Shown here piece by piece: positions 33,046-40,284 of a stretch of DNA of 64,000 bases (position 1 is the stretch's first letter; each line of letters begins with the position of its first letter). The notes beneath the pieces were generated by a model. That model did no database searches. It saw nothing but the letters and a program-made list of their open reading frames with translations, and was not told where the DNA came from. A program made the position numbers and the translations under genes. The DNA comes from Paracoccaceae bacterium (lineage in GTDB: Bacteria > Pseudomonadota > Alphaproteobacteria > Rhodobacterales > Rhodobacteraceae): positions 62,001 to 126,000 of the forward strand of contig JALSKC010000043.1 of NCBI GenBank assembly GCA_026989055.1. The letters run 5' to 3'.

Positions 33046-33951
33046 ATGGCGGCGGGCCCTGCCATGCCTCCGGCCGCTAAGCCTCCCGCCGGGCTGTCGG
33101 GCGAGCTGCCGGTCCTGATCGCCGGGCCGACCGCCTCGGGAAAGTCCGCCCTGGCGCTGGAACTTGCCGCGCGCAACGGCGGAATCGTGATCAATGCCGA
33201 TGCGCTGCAGGTCTATGCCGACTGGCGGCTGCTCACCGCCCGCCCCTCTCCGGCCGAGGAAGCCCGCGCCCCGCACGCGCTCTACGGCCATGTGCCCGGA
33301 GACCGGGCCTATTCGGTCGGCCTCTGGCTGCGCGAGCTGGCCCCGCTGCTCGAGGGCGACCGCCAGCCGATCATCGTCGGCGGCACCGGGCTGTATTTCA
33401 GCGCGCTCACCGAGGGGCTGGCCGCGATTCCGCCGATCTCGCGCCAGGTCCGGGAAGCGGCCCGCGCGCGGCTGGCCGAGGCGGGGGCGGGCGCGCTTCT
33501 GGCCGAGCTTGATCCGGCGACCCGGGCGCGGATCGACCCCTGCAACCCGCGCCGGGTCCAGCGCGCCTGGGAGGTGCTGCGCGAAACCGGGCGCGGGCTC
33601 GCCGCCTGGCAGGCGGAGACCCCGCCGCCGCTGCTGCCGCTCTCGCGCGCCCAGCCGCTGCTGCTGGAAGCCGGGCGAGAATGGCTCAACGCCCGGATCG
33701 CACGCCGCTTCGAGAAGATGCTCGAAAGCGGGCTTCTGGAGGAGGCCCGGGCCAACCGCCCCGGGTGGTCGCCGCAGCGCCCCTCGGCCAAGGCGATCGG
33801 CGCCGCCGAGCTGATGGCCTTTCTGGACGGCCGGGCCAGCCTGGCCGAGACGCGTGCGGCCGTCATCACCGCCACCCGTCAGTATGCCAAACGCCAGCGC
33901 AGCTGGTTCCGGCGGCGGATGTCCCGCTGGCGGCCGGTCGCGGCCGGCTGA
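33046..33951 (+). CDS. miaA: tRNA dimethylallyltransferase
   Basis: A 301-residue enzyme that isopentenylates A37 of tRNAs reading UNN codons. The P-loop [12 protein letters not shown] is at about residues 26-37, and the [12 protein letters not shown] segment and the [13 protein letters not shown] motif follow. The ATG at 33046 is preceded by GGAAGG. A later in-frame ATG (33064) is also possible. It is divergent from pyrH. Confidence 0.95.
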   Translation: MAAGPAMPPAAKPPAGLSGELPVLIAGPTASGKSALALELAARNGGIVINADALQVYADWRLLTARPSPAEEARAPHALYGHVPGDRAYSVGLWLRELAPLLEGDRQPIIVGGTGLYFSALTEGLAAIPPISRQVREAARARLAEAGAGALLAELDPATRARIDPCNPRRVQRAWEVLRETGRGLAAWQAETPPPLLPLSRAQPLLLEAGREWLNARIARRFEKMLESGLLEEARANRPGWSPQRPSAKAIGAAELMAFLDGRASLAETRAAVITATRQYAKRQRSWFRRRMSRWRPVAAG

Positions 33952-34026
33952 TCCCCCGCCCGCCGGCGGAAAACCGCCAGCGGCCGGCCAGCCTCGGGGC
34001 CGCTCTGCGCAAGCCCTCGCACCGGT

Positions 34027-34070
34027 GCAACATCTGCCCACCCCGCCCGGCGGGAACGCCAAGATGTTGC
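34027..34070. promoter_or_regulatory. Perfect 9-bp inverted repeat upstream of the AraC gene
   Basis: GCAACATCT (34027-34035) and AGATGTTGC (34062-34070) are perfect inverted arms around a 26-bp centre that itself contains CCCGC-CCG-GCGGG. As RNA it would form a nested hairpin after miaA; as DNA it could be a dyad operator for the AraC-type regulator 105 bp downstream. Confidence 0.5.
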
Positions 34071-34174
34071 GGTGGCGGCGGATCTCCGCCACCTCGCCGA
34101 AGGCACCGGGAAAACCCTTGTATCATAACGGTTTCCCGAAATAACCTGAATGAAACCACTCCGGGGATGCGCTC

Positions 34175-35131
34175 ATGCCGGATCACGCCGCCAGCCTTGC
34201 CGACAGCCTTCTCGCGCCGCGCCCCGCCGCCGGCGCGATACCGTCTCCGCCAGCCCGCGGGGCGATCCCCGCCGCTTCCCCCGTCCCCGTCGCGCCCCCC
34301 CTCGCAGCCGGCACCTCCCTGCCCGAGGGGGCCGGAGCGACGCGCAGCGACTTCCGGGTCGTGCCGCTGCAGCACTATGCCCGCGGCGGGTCATGGCGGA
34401 CCGAGGCGATGCGCGCCTACCGCCGGCCGGTGCTGCTCTGGTTCACCAGGGGCCAGGGGAGGATCACCATTTCCGGCACCACCCGCGGCTACGGGGCGCA
34501 TAACGCGATCTTCCTGCCCGGCGGCACCATGCACGGGTTCGAGATGACGGGCCGGGTCTTCGGCACGCTGCTGTTCTTCCCCGACGATGCAGCGCTGGAC
34601 CTGCCCTGCGAACCGCTGCACCTGCGTTTCCGCGAGGCCGCCCTGCAGAGCGAACTGACCCTCCTGATCGACAGCATCCGCCAGGAAGCCGAGGCCGACC
34701 TGCCCGGGCGGGACCGGGCGCTGCTGCACTACGGCGGGCTCCTGTCGGTCTGGCTGCTGCGCCAGAGCGCCAGCCTGCCCGACTGCCGCCTGCCCGACGA
34801 CACCGCGCACCGGCTGGTCGCCGCCTATACGGCGCTGATCGAGCGGGATTTCCACCGCGGCCGGACGGTGGCCGAATATGCGGCCGAACTCGGCATCACT
34901 TCGACCCATCTTTCGCGGGTCTGCAACATCGCCTGCGGCCGGCCGGCCTCGGCGCTGCTGCAGGACCGCATCCTGTTCGAGGCCCGCCGGCTGCTGCGCG
35001 ACACCGACCTCCCGGTCAAGGAGATCGCCCGCCACCTCGGATTCGCCTCGGCCGCCTATTTCACCCGCGCCTTCAACAGGAGCGCCGGCGCCCCTCCCAG
35101 CGCCTTCCGCCGCGCCAGCCGGGCCGAGTGA
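34175..35131 (+). CDS. AraC-family transcriptional regulator
   Basis: A 318-residue regulator. The N-terminal half (about residues 60-190) is a cupin-like sensor (VLLWFTRGQGRITISG, IFLPGGTMHGFE). The C-terminal 100 residues carry two helix-turn-helix motifs, the second in LPVKEIARHLGFASAAYFTRA, followed by the typical FNRSAGAPPSAFR tail. The first 55 residues are Ala/Pro-rich and look disordered. It stands alone between miaA and ssb, so the target cannot be inferred. Confidence 0.88.
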   Translation: MPDHAASLADSLLAPRPAAGAIPSPPARGAIPAASPVPVAPPLAAGTSLPEGAGATRSDFRVVPLQHYARGGSWRTEAMRAYRRPVLLWFTRGQGRITISGTTRGYGAHNAIFLPGGTMHGFEMTGRVFGTLLFFPDDAALDLPCEPLHLRFREAALQSELTLLIDSIRQEAEADLPGRDRALLHYGGLLSVWLLRQSASLPDCRLPDDTAHRLVAAYTALIERDFHRGRTVAEYAAELGITSTHLSRVCNIACGRPASALLQDRILFEARRLLRDTDLPVKEIARHLGFASAAYFTRAFNRSAGAPPSAFRRASRAE

Positions 35132-35261
35132 GCACCCTGCCGCGGCGCGCCTTCCCTCGTCCGGCCCGCCGCTCGCCCGCGCCGTCCCCTTCCCGCCCCG
35201 GGAGCAGGGGCGCCCCCGGAGGCTGCGCCGCCGCAGCGCAGCGGCGCGCCGGCAGGCGCCG

Positions 35262-35297
35262 ATATGGCATGCACCCCGGATATGGCATGCACCCCGG
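35262..35297. repeat. 18-bp exact tandem duplication before ssb
   Basis: ATATGGCATGCACCCCGG occurs twice in immediate succession (35262-35279 and 35280-35297), about 60 bp before the ssb start. Confidence 0.9.
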
Positions 35298-35353
35298 AGC
35301 CGCCTGTTGTAAGTTCCGGCAGATCGGAAACAGAATCGACAGGAGTTTCAGCC

Positions 35354-35815
35354 ATGGCGGGTTCCGTCAACAAGGTCATTCTCATCGGCAACCTGGGGCG
35401 CGACCCGGAGGTGCGCAGCTTTCAGAACGGTGGCAGGGTGTGCAACCTGCGCCTGGCCACCACCGAAAGCTGGAAGGATCGCAACACCGGCGAACGGCGC
35501 GAGCGCACCGAATGGCATTCCGTCGCGATCTTCTCCGAAGGGCTGGTGCGGGTCTGCGAGCAATATCTGCGCAAGGGCTCAAAGATCTATGTCGAAGGCC
35601 AGCTTCAGACCCGCAAGTGGCAGGATCAGTCCGGCAATGACCGCTATACGACCGAAGTCGTGCTCCAGGGATTCGGCAGCACGCTGGTGATGCTCGACGG
35701 GCGCTCCGGCGGCGGCGGCGATTTCGGCCCCGACCCGCAGGAGCGCGGCGCCGGCGGCGGCACGGGCGGAGCCCCCATGGGCAACAGCGACCTGGATGAC
35801 GAGATCCCGTTCTGA
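35354..35815 (+). CDS. ssb: Single-stranded DNA-binding protein
   Basis: A 153-residue SSB. The OB fold covers residues 3-110 ([35 protein letters not shown]). A Gly-rich linker follows, and the acidic DLDDEIPF tip recruits RecG, RecQ, PriA and other partners. ATG 35354 follows ACAGGAG; 30 upstream in-frame codons are encoded by the 18-bp duplication and are rejected. Confidence 0.96.
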   Translation: MAGSVNKVILIGNLGRDPEVRSFQNGGRVCNLRLATTESWKDRNTGERRERTEWHSVAIFSEGLVRVCEQYLRKGSKIYVEGQLQTRKWQDQSGNDRYTTEVVLQGFGSTLVMLDGRSGGGGDFGPDPQERGAGGGTGGAPMGNSDLDDEIPF

Positions 35816-35839
35816 GCGCCATGCCCGCAGCCCCGCCCT

Positions 35840-35869
35840 GCACGGCGAAGTCGCCGATGAGGGCCGTGC
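35840..35869 (+). terminator. Hairpin downstream of ssb
   Basis: GCACGGC (35840-35846) pairs with GCCGTGC (35863-35869) over a 16-base loop, 25 bp after the ssb stop. No T tract follows. Confidence 0.35.
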
Positions 35870-35958
35870 CGGCAGGCGCGGGCTCCGGGACGCAGGGCCG
35901 CGGGAGGCCCGGCTCCCGGCCCGCTGTCCGGTTCCGGCTTGCCTCGCCGGGGCGTATT

Positions 35959-35978
35959 AATTAAACATGTGTTCAATT
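35959..35978. promoter_or_regulatory. 20-bp near-palindromic operator before the valine operon
   Basis: AATTAAACATGTGTTCAATT equals its reverse complement at 16 of 20 positions. It sits in an isolated AT-rich patch 29 bp before the GTG start of the acyl-CoA dehydrogenase and overlaps a TATTAA that could be the -10. It looks like a dimeric repressor site. No TetR-type gene is nearby to assign it. Confidence 0.55.
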
Positions 35979-36007
35979 CCATTGGGGTTCCAGCGGGAGG
36001 ATCGGCC

Positions 36008-37153
36008 GTGGATTTCGCACTTTCCGAAGAACAGACCGCCATTTTCGACATGGCCCGGGCCTTTGGCGAAGAGCATGTCGCCCCGCACGCCCGCGCATGG
36101 GAAGAAGCCGGCACGATCCCGAAGGCGCTCTGGCCGCAGGTGGGCGAACTGGGCTTCGGCGGGCTGTATGTCTCGGAGGAAAGCGGCGGCACCGGGCTCA
36201 GCCGGCTCGATTCCACGCTGGTGTTCGAGGCGCTTTCGCGCTCCTGCATCTCGGTCGCCGCCTTCCTTTCGATCCACAACATGTGCCTGGGCATGATCGA
36301 CAGGTTCGCCGCGCCCGAAATGAAGGCCCGCCTGCTGCCCGAGGCCATCGCCATGCGCAAGATCTACTCCTACTGCCTCACCGAGCCGGGGTCGGGTTCG
36401 GACGCGGCGGCGCTCAGGACCCGCGCGGTGAAATCCGACCGGGGCTGGGCGCTGAGCGGCACCAAGGCCTTCATCTCGGGCGGCGGCTATTCGGATGCCT
36501 ATATCGTGATGGCGCGCAGCGGCGAGGACGGCGCGCGCGGGATTTCCGCCTTCGTGGTCGAGGACGGCACCGAGGGGCTCTCCTTCGGCGCGCTGGAAGA
36601 CAAGATGGGCTGGGAGAGCCAGGAAACCCGGCAGGTGCAGTTCGACGATTGCACGGTTCCGGCCGAAAACCTGCTGGGCGAGGAAGGCCGCGGGTTCCGC
36701 TATGCCATGGCCGGGCTGGATGGCGGGCGGCTGAACATCGCCGCCTGCGCGCTGGGCGGGGCGCAGGCGGCGCTGGACGCCACCCTGCAATACATGGGCG
36801 AGCGCCGCGCCTTCGGGAAAACGCTCGACCAGTTCCAGGCGCTGCAGTTCCGCCTGGCCGACATGGAGTGCGACATGCAGGCGGCGCGCACCTTCCTGCG
36901 CCAGGCTGCCTGGAAGCTGGACCGGGGCGCGCCGGACGCCACGAAATTCTGCGCCATGGCCAAGCGGCTGGTGACCGAAACCGCCAGCAAGGTGGCCAAC
37001 CAGTGCCTGCAGCTGCACGGCGGCTACGGCTACCTGGCCGATTACGGGATCGAGAAGATCGTACGCGACATCCGCGTGACCGAGATCCTCGAAGGCACCA
37101 ACGAGATCATGCGCCTGATCACCGCGCGCGCGCTGCTGGCGGAGCGGGGATGA
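36008..37153 (+). CDS. Acyl-CoA dehydrogenase, probable isobutyryl-CoA dehydrogenase
   Basis: A 381-residue FAD enzyme that would convert isobutyryl-CoA to methacrylyl-CoA in valine breakdown. Motifs YCLTEPGSGSDAAALRTRA (FAD/substrate) and the C-terminal LQLHGGYGYLADYGIEKIVR block are clear. The catalytic Glu is expected in the EILEGTNEIM region by family analogy. GTG at 36008 follows GGGAGGATCGG and gives the standard MDFALSEEQ-like start. The next genes are the hydrolase and MmsB of the same route, which supports the substrate choice. Confidence 0.85.
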   Translation: MDFALSEEQTAIFDMARAFGEEHVAPHARAWEEAGTIPKALWPQVGELGFGGLYVSEESGGTGLSRLDSTLVFEALSRSCISVAAFLSIHNMCLGMIDRFAAPEMKARLLPEAIAMRKIYSYCLTEPGSGSDAAALRTRAVKSDRGWALSGTKAFISGGGYSDAYIVMARSGEDGARGISAFVVEDGTEGLSFGALEDKMGWESQETRQVQFDDCTVPAENLLGEEGRGFRYAMAGLDGGRLNIAACALGGAQAALDATLQYMGERRAFGKTLDQFQALQFRLADMECDMQAARTFLRQAAWKLDRGAPDATKFCAMAKRLVTETASKVANQCLQLHGGYGYLADYGIEKIVRDIRVTEILEGTNEIMRLITARALLAERG

Positions 37154-37195
37154 TGGCACCGACGGCAGGGATGCGCCGGCCCGAGGGGGGCGCGA

Positions 37196-37248
37196 ATGCG
37201 CCCGCCTAGGGGGCGGGCGGGCGCATCCCGGATCGCAGGCGATCCGGG
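37196..37248 (+). promoter_or_regulatory. Two adjacent perfect hairpins before the hydrolase gene
   Basis: ATGCGCCCGCC (37196-37206) pairs with GGCGGGCGCAT (37216-37226) over 9 bases. Immediately next, CCCGGATCG (37227-37235) pairs with CGATCCGGG (37240-37248) over the 4-base loop CAGG. The second 3-prime arm runs into the GGGGGAG ribosome site of the gene starting at 37260, so the structure could limit its translation or end part of the upstream transcript. Confidence 0.6.
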
Positions 37249-37259
37249 GGAGAATGGCC

Positions 37260-38294
37260 ATGAGCGACGACATCCTCATCCGCAGACAGGGCCGCGCAGG
37301 CCGCATCACGCTGAACCGCCCGCAGGCGCTGAACGCCGTCACCTGGGAGATGTGCCTGGCGATCGAGCGCGCCCTCGACGCCTGGCGCGACGACGACGAT
37401 GTCGCGCTGGTGGTGATCGACGCGGCGGGCGAGCGGGCCTTTTCCGCCGGCGGCGACATTGCCGAGATGTATCGCACCGCCTCGCGCGGCGACTATGTCT
37501 ACGGCCGCCGCTTCTGGGCCGACGAATACCGGATGAACGCGAAAATCGCCAATTATCCCAAGCCTTACGTCGCCTTCATGCAGGGGTTCACCATGGGCGG
37601 CGGGGTCGGCGTCTCCTGCCACGGCACGCACCGGATCGTCGGCGACAGCAGCCGCATCGCCATGCCCGAATGCGGCATCGGCCTGGTGCCGGACGTGGGC
37701 GGCAGCCTGCTCCTGGCGCGCGCGCCGGGGCGGCTGGGCGAATACCTCGGCACCACCGGCACCCGCATGGGGCCGGGCGATGCGATCCACGCGGGATTTG
37801 CCGATTTCTACATCCCCGAAGCCGACTGGCCGGCGCTGATCGAAGCGCTCGAAACCAGCGGCGACGCCGACCTGATCGCCGCCGCCGCCCGCCCCGCCCC
37901 CGAAAGCCCGCTGAAGGCCCTGCAAACCGGGATCGACGATTTCTTCGCCGGCGAAACCATCGCCGACATCGTCCGGCTGCTGGAACACCGGGGCGGCGAT
38001 TTCGCCGAAGCCACGCTGGAGACGCTGCGCCGGCACTGCCCGCTGTCGCTGGCCTGCACCATCGAGATCATCCACCGGGTGCGCGGGCTCGGAACCATCG
38101 AGGCGGCGCTGGGCATGGAATACCGCTTTACCTGGCGCGCCGCCGAGATGGGCGATTTCGTCGAAGGCATTCGGGCCGCCATCATCGACAAGGACCGCAC
38201 CCCGAAATGGCAGCACGCCCGCATCGAAGATGTCAGCCTGCTGGATGTCGGCCGGATGCTGATGCCCCTTGGTGAAAACGCCCTGAAGATATAG
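37260..38294 (+). CDS. Enoyl-CoA hydratase/isomerase family, probable 3-hydroxyisobutyryl-CoA hydrolase
   Basis: A 344-residue crotonase-fold protein. At about 345 residues it has the length of 3-hydroxyisobutyryl-CoA hydrolases rather than the 260 of plain enoyl-CoA hydratases. The oxyanion-hole segments AFSAGGDIAEMY and MGGGVGVSCHGTHRI, and MPECGIGLVPDVGGS with the catalytic Glu, are present. It would release free 3-hydroxyisobutyrate for MmsB. ATG 37260 is preferred to the ATG at 37254, which is too close to GGGGAG. Methacrylyl-CoA hydratase activity must come from another crotonase outside the window or from a broad-range enzyme. Confidence 0.85.
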   Translation: MSDDILIRRQGRAGRITLNRPQALNAVTWEMCLAIERALDAWRDDDDVALVVIDAAGERAFSAGGDIAEMYRTASRGDYVYGRRFWADEYRMNAKIANYPKPYVAFMQGFTMGGGVGVSCHGTHRIVGDSSRIAMPECGIGLVPDVGGSLLLARAPGRLGEYLGTTGTRMGPGDAIHAGFADFYIPEADWPALIEALETSGDADLIAAAARPAPESPLKALQTGIDDFFAGETIADIVRLLEHRGGDFAEATLETLRRHCPLSLACTIEIIHRVRGLGTIEAALGMEYRFTWRAAEMGDFVEGIRAAIIDKDRTPKWQHARIEDVSLLDVGRMLMPLGENALKI

Positions 38295-38304
38295 GAGTAG
38301 AACC

Positions 38305-39177
38305 ATGAAAGTCGGATTCATCGGCCTGGGAAACATGGGCGCGCCGATGGCCGCCAACCTGGCGAAGGCCGGCCATCTGGTGACCGGATTCGATATCGCC
38401 GCCCCCTGCCCCGAGGGCGTCACCCCCGCCGCCAGCGCGCCCGAGGCCGCCGCCGGGCAGAACGTGGTGATCACCATGCTGCCCAACGGCGACATCCTGC
38501 GCGCGGTAGCGGCCGAGATCATCCCGGCGATGGAGCGGAGCGCGGTGTTCCTCGACTGCTCCACCGTGGACGTGGACAGCGCCCGCGCGGTGGCGCGCGA
38601 GGCCGAGGCCGCCGGGCTGCTGCCGCTCGACGCCCCGGTTTCGGGCGGCGTCGGCGGGGCGCAGGCCGGCACGCTCACCTTCATGGCCGGCGGCAGCGAC
38701 GAAGGCTTTGCCCGGGTCGAACCGCTCCTTGACGTCATGGGCCAGAAGGCGGTGCATTGCGGCGCATCCGGCGCCGGGCAGGCGGCCAAGATCTGCAACA
38801 ACATGATCCTGGGCGTCACCATGATCGCCACCTGCGAAGCCTTCGCGCTGGCCGACAAGCTGGGGCTGGACCGCCGGAAGATGTATGACGTGGTCAGCAC
38901 CTCCTCGGGCTACAGCTGGACGATGAACGCCTACACCCCGGCGCCGGGCATCGGCGCCAAATCCCCGGCCGACAACGACTACCAGCCCGGCTTCTCCGCC
39001 GAGCTGATGCTCAAGGACCTGCGCCTGAGCCAGCAGGCGGCGCAGGCGGTGGATGCGGATACGCCGATGGGCGAGGCGGCCACCGCGCTCTACGAACGGT
39101 TCGTCGAGCACGAAGGCGGCCGGGGCAAGGATTTCTCGGCCATGCTGCCGCGCTTCGAAAGGCGCGGCCGGGGATGA
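38305..39177 (+). CDS. mmsB: 3-hydroxyisobutyrate dehydrogenase
   Basis: A 290-residue NAD-dependent beta-hydroxyacid dehydrogenase oxidising 3-hydroxyisobutyrate to methylmalonate semialdehyde. The nucleotide motif FIGLGNMGAPMAANL is at residues 4-18, the family DAPVSGGVGGAQAGTL block near 110, and the catalytic Lys in GQAAKICNNM near 170. TAGGAG precedes the start 10 bp after the hydrolase stop. The next enzyme, MmsA, is not in the window. Confidence 0.93.
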   Translation: MKVGFIGLGNMGAPMAANLAKAGHLVTGFDIAAPCPEGVTPAASAPEAAAGQNVVITMLPNGDILRAVAAEIIPAMERSAVFLDCSTVDVDSARAVAREAEAAGLLPLDAPVSGGVGGAQAGTLTFMAGGSDEGFARVEPLLDVMGQKAVHCGASGAGQAAKICNNMILGVTMIATCEAFALADKLGLDRRKMYDVVSTSSGYSWTMNAYTPAPGIGAKSPADNDYQPGFSAELMLKDLRLSQQAAQAVDADTPMGEAATALYERFVEHEGGRGKDFSAMLPRFERRGRG

Positions 39178-39833
39178 TCTGGACGGGCGAAGCCCCGTCG
39201 CTCGGCACGCTGGACGAGACGGCGCGCCGCAGGCTGGACGCCCTTCGCCCGAGCGAGGCGCCGCGCGGCACGGTGCTGTTTCGCCCCGGCGAAGCGGTCA
39301 AGGGCTACGTGATCCTGCTGTCCGGCTCGGTCGCGGTCAATCTCGTCGGCCCCGGCGGGCGCGACATCCTGCTCTACCGGGTGCAGCCGGGCCAGGCCTG
39401 CATCCAGTCCACGCTGGGGCTGATGAGCGGCGAGGACTACAGCGGCGAGGCCATCACCGAAACCGACAGCCGCCTGGTGCTGATCCCGCGCGCCCTGTTT
39501 CTGGACCTGGTGGACAGCTCGCCCGCCTTCCGCACCCTGGTCTTCGCCGCCTTCGCCGAACGGATGCAGTCGATGATGCACCTGCTCGAACGCATCGCCT
39601 TCCAGAAGGTCGAAGCGCGCCTCGCTGCCTTCCTGCTGGAACGCGCCGACGAGAGCGGCACGCTCGCCGCCACCCAGGCCGACATCGCCACCGCCATCGG
39701 CACCGCGCGCGAGGTGATCTCGCGTCGCCTGGAGGCGCTGGAGCGACGCGGCGCCATCCGCCGCTCGCGCGGCCAGGTGCACATGGCCAATCCCGAACTG
39801 CTGCGCGCGCTCGCCGAGGACGCGGCCCTGTAA
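39174..39833 (+). CDS. Crp/Fnr-family transcriptional regulator
   Basis: A 219-residue regulator with a cyclic-nucleotide-binding-like beta roll (residues 15-130), a long dimer helix and a C-terminal winged helix with the recognition segment ATAIGTAREVISRRLEALER. It has only one cysteine (near residue 78) and so cannot be an iron-sulfur FNR. The roll lacks an obvious cAMP phosphate cassette. Its ATG overlaps the mmsB stop (ATGA), so it is probably co-transcribed. A palindrome fitting the Crp/Fnr type lies just downstream, before the DUF2892 gene, its likely target. Confidence 0.88.
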   Translation: MIWTGEAPSLGTLDETARRRLDALRPSEAPRGTVLFRPGEAVKGYVILLSGSVAVNLVGPGGRDILLYRVQPGQACIQSTLGLMSGEDYSGEAITETDSRLVLIPRALFLDLVDSSPAFRTLVFAAFAERMQSMMHLLERIAFQKVEARLAAFLLERADESGTLAATQADIATAIGTAREVISRRLEALERRGAIRRSRGQVHMANPELLRALAEDAAL

Positions 39834-39921
39834 CCCGCCCCGCCGCCCTGCCCGGCTTCTTCTGCCGGCAACGTCCTCGGGGTGAATGCGCCGCGGCCCC
39901 CGGGGATCCGGCCCGCGCCAA

Positions 39922-39963
39922 TGTGACCACGTCACACGCCGATTCGCGAACACGCGCTAGACA
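39922..39963 (+). promoter_or_regulatory. Crp/Fnr-type palindrome at a class II position
   Basis: TGTGAC-CAC-GTCACA (39922-39936) is a perfect 15-bp dyad. A -10-like TAGACA follows at 39958-39963, so a start near 39970 would place the dyad centre at about -41, the classic activator position. The half-sites fit Crp/Fnr recognition but the 5-bp gap between TGTGA and TCACA differs from the 6 bp of E. coli CRP. Confidence 0.55.
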
Positions 39964-40003
39964 GCCCCATCGGACACCACCTGAAACGAATCGGAGACAT
40001 CCC

Positions 40004-40213
40004 ATGTTCAGGAAGAACGAAGGCACCATCGACCGCATCCTGCGCGTCGTCATCGGCGTTGCGCTGCTGATCGGATTCCTTGTCGCCCCGGCCGAGGCCG
40101 GCTACAGGCCCTGGCTTCTGATCGGCATCATTCCGCTGGCAACCGGCCTGATCGGCTGGTGCCCGGCCTATTCGATCTTTGGCATCAAGACCTGCAGGAT
40201 GAAGGAGTCCTGA
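40004..40213 (+). CDS. DUF2892 small membrane protein
   Basis: A 69-residue protein of the DUF2892/YgaP-transmembrane family. After MFRKNEGTIDRILRVVIGVA come two hydrophobic helices (about residues 12-28 and 35-55) and the conserved GWCPAYSIFGIKTC ending with two cysteines. GGAG precedes the ATG. In other bacteria this domain accompanies rhodaneses or sulfur-stress genes. Here it stands alone, controlled in all likelihood by the Crp/Fnr gene before it. Function unknown. Confidence 0.85.
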   Translation: MFRKNEGTIDRILRVVIGVALLIGFLVAPAEAGYRPWLLIGIIPLATGLIGWCPAYSIFGIKTCRMKES

Positions 40214-40252
40214 GCCGCTCCGCGGAGCGGGCGTCTTTCCCGATCCCGCGCA

Positions 40253-40284
40253 AAACGGCGTGCCGGCGCCCCGGCGCGCCGTTT
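40253..40284. terminator. Strong bidirectional terminator hairpin
   Basis: AAACGGCG (40253-40260) pairs with CGCCGTTT (40277-40284), with an inner GCCGG/CCGGC stem and a 4-base loop. It lies between the DUF2892 stop and the oppositely oriented dctM stop. A/T-rich flanks on both arms make it a good two-way terminator. Confidence 0.7.

Noticed and set aside
39922-39936. FNR (anaerobox) site
   Set aside because: The half-sites are TGTGAC/GTCACA and not TTGAT-N4-ATCAA, and the nearby regulator has no iron-sulfur cysteine set.
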